This document shows, one piece after another, positions 1 through 8,593 of a stretch of 48,706 nucleotides of DNA; positions within the stretch are counted from its first letter, which is position 1; the number at the start of each line of letters is the position of its first letter. The notes under the pieces were generated by a model. The model was not told the DNA's origin. It saw only the letters and a program-made list of their open reading frames with translations, and did no database searches. A program made the position numbers and the translations under genes. The DNA is from Porphyromonas gingivicanis JCM 15907 (GTDB lineage: Bacteria; Bacteroidota; Bacteroidia; Bacteroidales; Porphyromonadaceae). The DNA is taken from positions 1 through 48,706 of the forward strand of contig NZ_BAKX01000010.1 in the NCBI RefSeq assembly GCF_000614585.1, read 5' to 3'.

Positions 1-401
1 AGCCAACGAATCAACCCACCGAACAGCCAAAGCCAGATTGTTTCAATTCCATAATGGTGCGATTAGTAGGTTTTTGCGAGTCAAACAAGCGTAAAAAGGA
101 TGGGTTTCAATTCCATAATGGTGCGATTAGTAGATAATCGTGATTGAAGTTCACAGTATACAACTGCGAGTTTCAATTCCATAATGGTGCGATTAGTAGT
201 CTAAACTACCCTCTGATACCGTATTCGTCGATGTTTTGTTTCAATTCCATAATGGTGCGATTAGTAGTCTGTCTTTCCGATTGAGTTCCTTGTATAGTTC
301 CCCAAGTTTCAATTCCATAATGGTGCGATTAGTAGTTTCCCGAACTTGCAACCTTGCCCTACATTGAGGGCGTTTCAATTCCATAATGGTGCGATTAGTA
401 G
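1..401 (-). CRISPR. CRISPR array, leader-proximal end, truncated by the window edge
   Basis: Six identical 30-bp repeats lie at 40-69, 104-133, 170-199, 238-267, 306-335 and 372-401. On the + strand each begins GTTTCAATTCC and ends GCGATTAGTAG. The five complete spacers are 34-38 bp (70-103, 134-169, 200-237, 268-305, 336-371) and unlike each other. Bases 1-39 have spacer length, so the array continues to the left. Read on the - strand the repeat ends in ATTGAAAC, the usual 5' handle of crRNAs in type I-B and related class 1 systems, so transcription probably runs leftward and the newest spacer is 336-371. All repeats are identical, with no decayed copy, which fits the leader-proximal end. 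No cas gene is in the window, so the subtype is inferred from the repeat only. Confidence 0.97.
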
Positions 402-1060
402 CCGTAAAATTACAAGAAAAAAATGACGTAAATACGCACTTTACCAAGGAAAAAAGTTGTTTTTTGAAGAAGAAAAGTTGTCGATGGGTAATTGTATAAA
501 AATAGTGGAGGTACGACAACCTTAAGAAATCAAGTATTTTTCAAGGATTAGAACAATATCGAGTGGCCGATTGCTTCCAAATGAGTCTTTTTTCGTAAAG
601 AACGACAACCTAAGAATGAGGTAAAAGAGGATTTGTCGCATTGTTCTCTTTTTCAAGAATCCCTATTGTGAAAGTCTATAAGAGAGAGGTTAGCAGATGT
701 ATTCCTTGTCTAATTCCTTTCCCAAAAATAGAACCACTATTGTTATATCATCATTGGCATTCAAGATTGAGAGATTCAGCTTTTGTTTTTCTGTTAGATT
801 GCTGTCTGCAGATTCTTATTGTTTAGATTCGCTCTTGAACTTCTCTTGAAAGTCCTTCTTTCTCTACACAAAAGTACAAAAATAGAGCCAGTTATAATCG
901 GAATATTATGGGAAGTTGGACAAGGATTTTATGCAGAATTGCTCCTTTGTTATCTCTATATTGCCCGATTTTTTAGGTTGAAGATATGTACAAAGACTCT
1001 ATGAGGACACTACCGTTTTTTGCAATGCTTTCTTTTTGCAAACTATGTAACGTTCTCCAA
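402..1060 (-). other. CRISPR leader and non-coding AT-rich stretch
   Basis: No convincing gene. The part next to the last repeat (402 to about 620) is A-rich and sits where the leader of a leftward-read array should be. It holds a near-duplicate 15-16 bp motif, ACGACAACCTTAAGAA at 513-528 and ACGACAACCTAAGAA at 602-616, and an A-rich run with the inverse core (AAAAGTTGTCG) near 473-483. These could be leader motifs for Cas1-Cas2 or a bound host factor, but that is inference. Two 61-codon open frames on the + strand (641-826 and 819-1004) have no recognisable protein character. Several -7-like matches (CAAAAATA at 723-730 and 877-884) may be chance in such AT-rich DNA. Confidence 0.55.
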
Positions 1061-1091
1061 TAAAAAGAAGCCTCTTCTATTAGAAGAAGCT
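1061..1091 (-). terminator. Rho-independent terminator of the TonB receptor gene
   Basis: On the - strand the arms AGCTTCTTCT and AGAAGAGGCT pair (one U-G wobble) around a 3-nt loop, followed by TTCTTTTTATT. It lies about 75 bp past the repaired stop codon of the receptor gene. Confidence 0.75.
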
Positions 1092-1165
1092 CCTTTAATT
1101 GTTCTTTTTAGCAAGTCAGTATACTCTAACCGAGAATCGGCGAGTTTTCTATGAAGAATAAGGAT

Positions 1166-3661
1166 TTAGAAACTAATCTTTGTACCTATAAAAATTCGTC
1201 TTGGCAACATTGGCCATATACGTATGTAGAGGCACGTCCAGGTCCTTTGTCAAAATCTTTTTGATAGCTGTTGAAGATATTTTGAATACCACCATTTAGC
1301 TCGATTACCATGGTAGACCCCAAGTGGAAGTCATGGCTTAATTTAAGGTCAATATCAAAGAATGAAGGGGTTTTTATCAAAGCTGCATGTCCTTCGGCAA
1401 GACCCTTGTAGTGCGTACCATCCTTTACAAAGTCAAAAGCTCCATTAGGACCGATTTTCTCGGCGGGAATATCGCCCTCATACGCCTCGTGTACTACATT
1501 CATACTGCCCGTTAAAGTTCCCGAAAGATTGATGGCGAAGTGTTCTGTGGGGCGTAGCGTTGCCACGAAGTAGCCGTATAAATTAGGGGTACGCAAATAT
1601 TCTTTTACAGAAATCTCTTTTTGTCCCGTTTTGGAATCCTCCTCAATGGGGGTATAGAGACTGCCGTAAAGACTTCTTTGCCAAGTTCCTCCGAGTTGAA
1701 TATCGAACAGATTATTATAGGCGATACGTCCTTCGAGATTGACTCCATATACCTTTGCGACACCCTCTTTGTCGTTGTAAATAGTGCGTATAGTTCTCTC
1801 CTCTCCATTGATAGTCTTTTCGGTATCGGAGGGTTTGAATTGATTAGAGATGAAAGTGGTAAATCCCTCTCCCATCACGTTGAATTGCCATTCGTCGGTA
1901 CGGTGATACCAATCGAAAGAGGCACTGATACTTCGAGAACGTTCTTCTTTCAAATTAGAGGCAAGTACGCGACTAATGGGAGTCCCTCCCGCCAATTCAA
2001 CGTGCAAATCTTCGTCGAAATATTGAGGAGCACGAAATCCTTCACTATAAGAGAGACGGAAGCTCAAATCTTGTATGGGATTGTAACGAACGTTGGCTCT
2101 TGGACTAAAGCTGAATACAGGGTCGATATAGAGTGTATTGTTTTGAAAAAGACGTACGAAGTCGAAGCGTCCTCCAATGAGGGCACTAAACTTTTCGGTC
2201 TTATACTCTAATTGGTCGTACTGACTCCAAGTAAATGTATTTTGGTCAATCTTATTGGGGCGATAACCACTTCTATCATCCAATTTACTGTTGGTATGTT
2301 CGATACCGCCCGTGAAGTCCCAATTCTCTCCAAAAGTGTGGCGATACATACCGCCGAATTGCATATCTAATCCTTTCGTTAGTCCGTAAGAGGTGAGAGC
2401 TCTAAAGGCATCTTCATATTCGGGAGTGTTGGTAGAACTTGTATTTACTAATGGATCTAATAGGTCTTTTGAGTGATCTCCACCTCCATAATAACTTCTT
2501 CTCTGTACATCTTGAGCAGAGAGATAGAGAGAGATGAAGTCTTTTCCATCTCTAAAGTTTTGGTCGTAGCGTAAGCTACCTCCGTTAATATAGTGCTGGA
2601 GGTACTCAGCAATACGAGCTTCGAAAGGAGGAGCATCCAAACGGTCGCCACCACGTCTGTATTCCTGCATACTATGGTACTCAAGAGTTACTTTGCCATA
2701 AGGACTGGTTTTGTAGTAAGAACGGAAGCCTAAGGAGCGATTGCGAAGGTTGGGAAGTTCGGTAAAACTATCGCCATCTATATCTTGACCAGGGCGATAG
2801 TTATGTTGTCCGAAAACCATAACCCCTGCTTTGCGGTCTTCGGTCAAAACAGAGCCATTGAATTGGGTAGTGTTTTGAAATGCCCCCCAACCTTTGTCGT
2901 GATTGAAAGTCATTGTAGAGTGGCTAATCTCGGCATAGTTTCTCAAGGGTTCCTTTGTGATAACGTTGATGACTCCCCCCACTGCATTTGAGCCGAAAAG
3001 GGCGGAACCTCCTCCTCGAATAACCTCTACTCGCTCAACCATGTTGGCGGGGAGCTGCTCCAGTCCATATACACCTGCCAAGGCACTAAAGATAGGGTGG
3101 CTATCGATGAGAATTTGAGAGTAAGAACCTTCCAACCCATTGATACGCACTTGATTGAAGCCACAGTTTTGACAGTTGTCTTCTACGCGCAATCCGGGTT
3201 GAAACTTTAGCCCCTGCGTAAGGTTGGTAGAGTTAGTCTTCAAGAAAAGATCTGAAGAGAGTACCGTGACGAGAGAAGGAGCTTGTCTTCTAAGCGTTTC
3301 GTTCCTATTGGCAGAAACTACAACACCATCTAAAGAGAAAACTTCCTCATTGAGATAAAGGTCTAAGTGGCGAGCGTTCCGTTCTCGATGTGTACTTTTT
3401 CTTCGCAAGTAGAGTAACCTACAAATTTTGCCACTATGGTTCGTTGTCCTGCAGGTATGTTCTTAAGACTATAGTTGCCGTTTGTGTCTGTGGTTGTACC
3501 AGTGTGGTTCCCTTGACAAATACTTGCACGTGGGCAATCGGCTCTTTGGTGTTTTTGTCCACCACTGTGCCTGTAACGTTTCCTCCTACTTTCTGAGCTT
3601 GTGCCACGACTGAGGTAAGGAGGAAAACTATAATAAATCCAATTGTATTTATGTATTTCAT
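1166..3661 (-). CDS. TonB-dependent outer-membrane receptor (reading frame broken three times)
   Basis: Outer-membrane beta-barrel that imports a ligand using TonB/ExbBD energy. The N-terminus (MKYINTIGFIIVFLLTSVVA) is a signal peptide, followed by a carboxypeptidase-regulatory-like domain (GTVVDKNTKEPI, DTNGNYSLKNIPAG), a plug domain (VVVSANRNE, VEVIRGGGSALFGSNAVGG) and the barrel. The plug contains NCQNCGFNQVRINGLEG, a Cys pair seen in a subset of Bacteroidota receptors. The frame breaks near 3505, 3366 and 1213. Restoring one base at each gives about 832 residues, and the last repair replaces an early TAG (1186) with the usual C-terminus ending in Phe before TAA at 1166. The ligand cannot be read from sequence; the paired His-motif protein upstream (3990-4354) hints at a metal or metal complex, which is inference. 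Confidence 0.9.
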
Positions 3662-3989
3662 ATTTTTTTTCTGTGTATTGTTTTTTTTGTTGAGAGGGCT
3701 CTATGAAGCTCTCGAAAAGTTGCTTTTGGGTAACTACTCTCTGCATAGCGTATAGCGATTTGCCATCGTTTTGAGTAGTAGGTGTAGTCTCTACAAACTT
3801 CTTGCGGTGTAGAAACATTTGAAAAATAGGCTGGTGAAGGATAGAACCATCCCCTGAGAATGATAAAAGAGGAGGAAATAGGCAGTCCGAAATCAAGCTC
3901 TCATCTTCTGAGAAAGAAGAGAGGGTTAGCTTTCCCCTTGCATTCGATACACTCTACTTATTATCTTTTTATGACCCACTTATGATAGG
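3662..3989. other. Intergenic region before the TonB receptor
   Basis: This 328-bp gap separates the receptor start from the small secreted protein gene on the same strand. I see no TAnnTTTG box and no riboswitch core I recognise. A weak hairpin (3692-3713) lies about 30 bp before the receptor start. An open frame runs through on the - strand from 3896 but has no protein character and merges into the broken receptor frame. The receptor may be transcribed from the promoter at 4362-4391. Confidence 0.4.
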
Positions 3990-4354
3990 TTAGAAAGAAA
4001 AAGGAGGAGCGCGTAGATAACAAGATGAACTAGTAAATCGGTAAAGAGCCTGAGAATAATCTGGTATAAAGTCCTTCTTACTAATCCAAGTAGTAGGCTC
4101 TTTAATGAGTATAGAAGATATTTCTAAAGAGCTTGCTCCAAGGAATGAAAGCTGACCATATATAATCAGTTCGCTTTTGGAGTGCGGTTCGTTGGAGGTG
4201 GAGCGATCTTTGTCTTTTTGAGACTCTATATGCACGTGAGAGATAACCACTCCATTTATGATATGCACATGTGTAAAGAAGGCTATAAAGCAACATATAC
4301 TATAAAAAGTATAAGTAGAGCGTAGCGTGAGAATGACCTAATAGCTTCTTTCAT
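3990..4354 (-). CDS. Small secreted His-motif protein paired with the TonB receptor (one frame break)
   Basis: About 121 residues after repair. The start region (MKEAIRSFSRY then LLILFIVYVAL) is a signal or membrane segment; the frame breaks near 4281-4285 and continues FFTHVHIINGVVISHVHIES, then SNEPHSKSEL, ending LRAPPFSF before TAA at 3990. The pattern of HxHxxNGxxxxHxH followed by an H-S-x-x-E-L segment matches small secreted proteins I have seen beside TonB-dependent receptors in Bacteroidales; their function is not established to my knowledge. The closely spaced histidines suggest metal binding, which is inference. The gene precedes the receptor on the same strand. The ATG lies only 8 bp after the -7 box, so the transcript would be nearly leaderless, or the true start is elsewhere. 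Confidence 0.6.
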
Positions 4355-4361
4355 ATGAGTT

Positions 4362-4391
4362 CAAAGGTAGAACATTAGAAGCATGCAACAA
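4362..4391 (-). promoter_or_regulatory. Bacteroidota-type promoter
   Basis: On the - strand TTG (4389-4391) is followed after 19 nt by TACCTTTG (4362-4369), matching the TTG...TAnnTTTG arrangement of the Bacteroidota main sigma factor. It drives the His-motif protein and perhaps the receptor. Confidence 0.6.
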
Positions 4392-4596
4392 GTTCATTTT
4401 TGTCTTAAAAGGTCAATTTTACCTACTATTTAGGAGAGGTAATGATAGATTTAATTACACTTGGGTAGTGAGAAAACTATTCTTGAAAGAGAGTAGTATA
4501 AGTTCCAAAAATACCTATGGCTCATTATAGAGAGGCTGTACAGTCTTTGTGCAATGCTCTCTTTTAGAATAGGGCTATGTGAGAAGAGGGATAATA

Positions 4597-4630
4597 AAAA
4601 ACTCTCCCGCTTGTAAGCAAGAGAGTTTTT
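4597..4630 (-). terminator. Terminator after etfA
   Basis: Arms AAAAACTCTC (4597-4606) and GAGAGTTTTT (4621-4630) pair exactly around a 14-nt loop, with an A/T-rich flank on both sides, so it could act in both directions. It lies 53 bp past the etfA stop. Confidence 0.75.
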
Positions 4631-4640
4631 CATATAAAAG

Positions 4641-4668
4641 AACTATCCTCCTACTCGGAGGAATAGTT
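4641..4668 (-). other. Hairpin between etfA and its terminator
   Basis: AACTATcCTCC and GGAGgAATAGTT are near-perfect inverted arms around a 5-nt loop, without a T-run. It may protect the 3' end of the operon transcript; no function is shown. Confidence 0.45.
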
Positions 4669-4682
4669 GTATGGACCAGATA

Positions 4683-5696
4683 TTAACGACCTGACTTAGC
4701 CAATTCTGCACGGAGTTTTTCCGTAAGTACAGGTACTACCTTGTGAAGGTCGCCTACTAAACCGAGGTCTGCTACTTGGAAGATAGGTGCAAACTTGTCC
4801 TTGTTGATAGCAATGATATAGTCAGACTCTTCCATACCTGCAAGGTGTTGGATAGCTCCAGAGATACCAATTGCAAAATAAAGGTCTGGGCGAACAGTCT
4901 TACCTGTTTGACCTACCTGACGGTCGTGTCCCATAAGACCAGCATCTACCATAGCACGAGAAGAGGATACTTCCGCTTTCAATACCTCTGCTAAAGCAGT
5001 CAATTTGGTAAAGCCATCGTGTGTACCAACTCCACGACCTCCCGAAACGAGTACGTGTGCTTCGGTAATATCAACAAGGTTCTTTTCTTCACGCTCCTTG
5101 CGTACTAAACGTACACGACATTTTGATGCATCAAATGCAACTTTAACGGCTTCTACCTCTCCTGTTCTTGATGGGTCGCTTTCTTTACGACGCATAACAC
5201 CAGGGCGCACGGTAGACATTTGAGGGCGGTGTTCTTTACAGATAATAGTTGCCATCAAGTTACCTCCAAATGCAGGACGAGTCATGAGAAGATTGCGATC
5301 TTCATTAATTTCCAAAGAGGTACAGTCTGCTGTCAAGCCTGTATGTACACGAGCCGAAAGACGAGGGCCGAGGTCTCGACCTATAGTTGTCGCTCCAAGC
5401 AAGAAGATTTCGGGCTTATAGGTATTAAGGATATGGGTTACAGCCTGTGTGTACTGCTCTGTAACATAATCTTTGAGTAGTTCATCATCTACTACCAAAA
5501 CTCTGTCGGCACCCGCTGCAATAAGTTCTTGTGTAAGATGCCCAACCTGATAACCACAGAGTACTGCCGTTACCTTCTCTCCGATAGAATCTGCCAGTTC
5601 GCGAGCTTTTCCGATAAGTTCAAAAGCAACGTTTTGTACAACACCTTCGCGTTGCTCTGCGAAAACTTGTATTCCTCTATATTGTTCCTTGTTCAT
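4683..5696 (-). CDS. etfA: Electron transfer flavoprotein, alpha subunit
   Basis: 337 residues, normal length for EtfA/FixB. It carries the C-terminal FAD-binding part of the EtfAB heterodimer, which takes electrons from acyl-CoA dehydrogenases or, in anaerobes, supports flavin-based bifurcation with butyryl-CoA dehydrogenase. The FAD-domain signature is clear: LVSGGRGVG, then SSRAMVDAG and GQTGKTVRPDLYFAIGISGA followed by IINKDKFAPIF-type sequence. It starts 7 bp after the repaired end of etfB, and the order bcd-etfB-etfA points to a butyryl-CoA dehydrogenase complex. Intact frame. The choice between bifurcating and simple ETF cannot be settled from this alone. Confidence 0.95.
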   Translation of the reverse strand: MNKEQYRGIQVFAEQREGVVQNVAFELIGKARELADSIGEKVTAVLCGYQVGHLTQELIAAGADRVLVVDDELLKDYVTEQYTQAVTHILNTYKPEIFLLGATTIGRDLGPRLSARVHTGLTADCTSLEINEDRNLLMTRPAFGGNLMATIICKEHRPQMSTVRPGVMRRKESDPSRTGEVEAVKVAFDASKCRVRLVRKEREEKNLVDITEAHVLVSGGRGVGTHDGFTKLTALAEVLKAEVSSSRAMVDAGLMGHDRQVGQTGKTVRPDLYFAIGISGAIQHLAGMEESDYIIAINKDKFAPIFQVADLGLVGDLHKVVPVLTEKLRAELAKSGR

Positions 5697-5703
5697 AATA
5701 GCA

Positions 5704-6490
5704 TCAGATGATAAATTTCTCTTTTAATTTGGCAACAATGATATCAGCAGCTTCTTCTGGAGTGATATCATCGTGGAGTGTACCCATAGCCTTAGCCCCT
5801 TTAGTGAAAGACTTCTTAACGCTTGTTGGAGAACCCTTAAGCAAGGCGCTCTGGATCTGTCTCGAAGCTGTCAGCATTCCACACGGTTACTTCTTTTGTG
5901 TAGGTCTCCATAATGCCACGCACGTTCATATAGCGAGGTTCGTAAGCAGAAGCCAAGAAGGTAAGCATACAAGGTAGTTCTACCTCAAGTACTTCGTGTC
6001 CTTCTTCTACATTGCGGCGAACAGTGAGTTTCTTGGAGCCATCAAACTCTACCTCTTCTACATAAGTAACTTGAGGCAAGTCGAGCTGCTCTGCAATCTG
6101 AGGTCCTACCTGAGCGGTATCTCCGTCAATGGCTTGACGACCAGCAAAGATGATGTCATACTCCACATTCTTAAGAGCTTGAGAAATGGTGTAACTTGTA
6201 GCCCAAGTATCTGCTCCACCGAAACGACGGTCAGAGATTAAAATACCTTTATCTACGCCCATAGCATAAGCCTCACGGATGATAGCCTCTGCTTGAGGAG
6301 GACCCATCGTAACACAAGTTACCTCGGCTCCGAACTTATCTTTGAAGAGAAGGGCTTGCTCTAATGCACCCTTGTCATCAGGGTTCATAATACTGGGGAC
6401 CCCATCGCGGATAAGAGTTCCTTTTACGGGGTCGAGCTTAATTTCGGTTGTATCGGGTACTTGTTTGATACAAACAACTATTTTCAACAT
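5704..6490 (-). CDS. etfB: Electron transfer flavoprotein, beta subunit (one frame break)
   Basis: About 261 residues after repair. The start MLKIVVCIKQVPDT and the AGRQAIDGDTAQVGPQIAEQ segment are typical of EtfB, the AMP/FAD-binding partner of EtfA. The frame stops early at 5837 after DPERLA; in another frame the expected end continues as LKGSPTSVKKSF, KAMGTLHDDITPEEAA and EKFII, with TGA at 5704. The break lies at about 5838-5843 and needs two bases added or one removed, so it differs from the single-base losses elsewhere. The start follows a strong Shine-Dalgarno sequence that overlaps the bcd stop. Confidence 0.92.
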
Positions 6491-6496
6491 CTATAT

Positions 6497-6506
6497 GTCC
6501 TCCTTA
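6497..6506 (-). promoter_or_regulatory. Strong Shine-Dalgarno site for etfB
   Basis: The - strand reads TAAGGAGGACATATAG then ATG. The GGAGG core sits 8 nt before the etfB start, and its first bases are the bcd stop codon TAA. Such sites are uncommon in Bacteroidota, where A-rich leaders are usual, so this may couple etfB translation to bcd. Confidence 0.7.
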
Positions 6507-7645
6507 TTTTTTTAATAGGTTTGAAGCAATAACCAAACGCTGTACTTCGCTCGTACCTTCGTAAATTTCAGTAATCTTGGCATCACGCATCATACGTTCT
6601 ACAGGGTATTCGCGTGTATAGCCGTATCCACCATGGAATTGTACTGCCTTAGTAGTCATCTCCATTGCTGTTTCTGCACAGAATAGTTTTGCTTCTGCAG
6701 CATCTACAGAGTAGGGTAGACCGTTATCTTTCTTCCAAGAGGCACGACGCACCAATAGAGCGGCACAGTCGATGCGAGTTTGCAAGTCTGCCAATTGGAA
6801 TTGTGTGTTTTGGAATTGAGCAATGCTACGACCAAATTGTTTACGCTCCTTGGTGTACTTAACGGTTTCGTCCATAGCTCCACGAGCAATACCCAATGCT
6901 TGAGAAGCAATACCAATACGACCTCCGTCCAAAGTCTTCATGGCAATCTTGAAGCCTCCACCAATCTTACCCAAAAGATTTTCTTTAGGTACGATGCAGT
7001 TTTCCATAATCAACTCACAAGTTGCAGAACCGCGAATACCCATCTTTAGCTCTTTTTTACCAACGCTAAAGCCTGGCATATCTTTTTCTACAATGAAAGC
7101 GGTGATGCCATGGTTACCGAGGCTCTTGTCGGTCATAGCGAAGATGATATATACATGAGCATACTCTGCGTTGGTAATAAATATCTTGTTACCATTGAGT
7201 ACCCAGTGATCTCCTGCATCTACAGCTGTAGTTTGTTGTGCTGAAGCGTCTGTACCAGCATTAGGTTCTGTCAATCCAAAAGCTCCAATCCACTCCCCAG
7301 AAGCCAATTTGGAAGGTACTTCATCTTCTGTTCCTCAGTACCATGCTCTAAAATAGGAGCTGTACAAAGAGAGGTGTGTGCGGAGACTACTACCCCAGTC
7401 GTAGCACATACGCGACTGAGTTCTTCCACTGCCATTGAGTACATTTGGTTTGTACCGCCAGCTCCTCCATATTGTGTAGGAACAGGGATACCCATGATAC
7501 CCAGCTTGGCCATTTTTCTCACAGTTTCAATGGGAAAGCGTTCTTGTTCATCGATTTCGGCAGCCAAAGGCTTTACTTCCTTTTCTGCGAAAGCGGTGAT
7601 CATTTGCAAGAACAGCTGCTCTTGTGGAGTTTGCGAAAAATCCAT
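6504..7645 (-). CDS. bcd: Short-chain (butyryl-type) acyl-CoA dehydrogenase (one frame break)
   Basis: FAD enzyme that interconverts acyl-CoA and enoyl-CoA; with EtfAB it is the butyryl-CoA dehydrogenase step of butyrate formation. After repair it has about 380 residues, the family norm. N-terminal helical domain MDFSQTPQEQLFLQMI, middle domain GLTEPNAGTDAS and FITNAEYA, C-terminal domain QFHGGYGYTREYPVERMMRDA. The catalytic Glu is expected in ITEIYEGTSEVQR. The frame breaks near 7308-7310: the protein reads KYLPNW instead of KYLPKLASGEWIGAFGLTE, fixed by one A. The substrate chain length is inferred from etf linkage and not proved. Confidence 0.93.
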
Positions 7646-7718
7646 AGTGATATATTTGATTAATAATAATATTTCCTACGTCTGTAGATACAGTGAAAAA
7701 TTTTACACGTATCAGTTG

Positions 7719-7726
7719 CAAAGATA
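7719..7726 (-). promoter_or_regulatory. -7 box of the bcd-etfBA operon
   Basis: TATCTTTG on the - strand, about 75 bp upstream of the bcd start. The region further upstream is T-rich without a clear TTG at the usual distance. Confidence 0.5.
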
Positions 7727-7849
7727 GAAATTAAAATGAAAATATAAGAGACAACCTCTATAAAAACTACAACCCATTGGAGACGATTAATTGAGTCCCA
7801 AAGGGTATCGTTAGGTAGCTTCCGAACAAGGCTAAAACAGCACGATAGG

Positions 7850-7937
7850 TAAGAGGGCAAAGGGTTAATGGTTTTCTCCAAAAGGGTTAATGCTTTTGAT
7901 AGGTTGCACGGAGGGTTTTGTCCCAAAGGGTTAATGG
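7850..7937 (-). repeat. 22-bp-period minisatellite, copy 1
   Basis: Four units of exactly 22 bp in tandem, read on the - strand from 7937, 7915, 7893 and 7871. Three units begin [C/G]CATTAACCCTTT and one begins CCCTCCGTGCAACC; three of the four end in AAAA. A related fragment (CCCAAAGGGTAT on +) lies at 7798-7809. The same unit types recur at 15436, 24653, 33080 and 43663. It sits between the bcd promoter and the end of the next gene (8088). Confidence 0.8.
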
Positions 7938-8087
7938 GTATAAGTCGAGATATTTGCTCAGAGGGAAAATGTGGATGTGTCTTTGGAGAGCATATTATAC
8001 CTTGAAGAGAGTAGTCCCAGAAGGGTAGGCTCTAAAGGTCTTGAAAAGCACTCCGATTGATGGTAGGACTTTATCTCTTTCGGGCGA

Positions 8088-8393
8088 CTATTGCTCTTCC
8101 TTATACAGACACTTTTGAAACTCAGGTACCCTGTTGAAAAGAGCTTTCACATACGAGCATACGGGCAAGATGTAATAGCCATTTTTCTTAGCATAGAGTA
8201 CAACGGCATCTACCAGCAAGCGAGCAATTCCTTGTCCCTTGCATTGCTCGGTAACTTCAGTATGGTTCACGACCCAACAGTTATTACCTTGCTTGCGATA
8301 GGTCAGTTCGCCTACTTTTTTTCCATTCATCATCGCTTCAAAAATGCCTGTGGATAGTTCTTGGATGTGTACGATTTCTATCTCTTGTTTCAT
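8088..8393 (-). CDS. Small GNAT-like acetyltransferase (YjdJ type)
   Basis: 101 residues. The pattern (GKKVGELTYRKQGNNCWVVNHTEVTEQCKGQGIARLLVDAVVLYAKKNGYYILPVCSYV) is that of the compact one-domain acetyltransferase family Acetyltransf_CG, with the acetyl-CoA-binding QCKGQGIARLL loop and the Cys in LPVCSY. Members are short because they keep only the cofactor-binding half of the GNAT fold; substrates are mostly unknown. Single-gene unit with its own -7 box at 8423-8430. No terminator is evident downstream. Confidence 0.8.
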   Translation of the reverse strand: MKQEIEIVHIQELSTGIFEAMMNGKKVGELTYRKQGNNCWVVNHTEVTEQCKGQGIARLLVDAVVLYAKKNGYYILPVCSYVKALFNRVPEFQKCLYKEEQ

Positions 8394-8422
8394 ACAATAT
8401 AATATAGGTGTAGATGTAGTTG

Positions 8423-8430
8423 CAAAAATA
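8423..8430 (-). promoter_or_regulatory. -7 box of the small acetyltransferase gene
   Basis: TATTTTTG on the - strand, about 30 bp before the start codon. The wider context GCAAAAATAGTA (plus strand) is repeated at the bioD promoter (32962-32969). Confidence 0.5.
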
Positions 8431-8526
8431 GTACTCCTGTGCTAAAATACTACTCTTTCACTTGCTCTCATCGTGTAGATTAGAACCCATCTGTTCTAAA
8501 GGATAAAATCTTGCATTCTAAATATG

Positions 8527-8534
8527 TATCTTTG
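8527..8534 (+). promoter_or_regulatory. -7 box of the DUF3256 gene
   Basis: TATCTTTG, about 60 bp before the start of the 8594 gene and followed by a purine-rich leader. It probably serves the run of genes from 8594. Confidence 0.55.
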
Positions 8535-8593
8535 CAAGAGGGGAGTTCTTTGGCAACCAATAGCTCCTACGAATTTAAAAAGGACGTTATCCA

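Noticed and set aside
241..519. 92-codon frame across CRISPR repeats and leader
   Set aside because: It translates the repeats and spacers themselves and is not a gene.
641..1004. Two 61-codon frames right of the CRISPR leader
   Set aside because: Short, AT-rich, low-complexity, no start context or family resemblance.
1621..2211. 196-codon open frame opposite the TonB receptor
   Set aside because: It lies wholly inside the receptor gene on the other strand and has no recognisable protein features.
3363..3896. Open frame that joins the gap with the TonB N-terminal domain
   Set aside because: Only its last third matches the receptor's regulatory domain; the rest precedes the true signal-peptide start at 3661.
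3662..3989. Cobalamin or other riboswitch ahead of the TonB receptor
   Set aside because: None of the conserved core elements I know is present.
7850..7937. 22-bp units considered as a second CRISPR array
   Set aside because: Units abut directly with no unique spacers, and the same pattern appears at several sites in both orientations.
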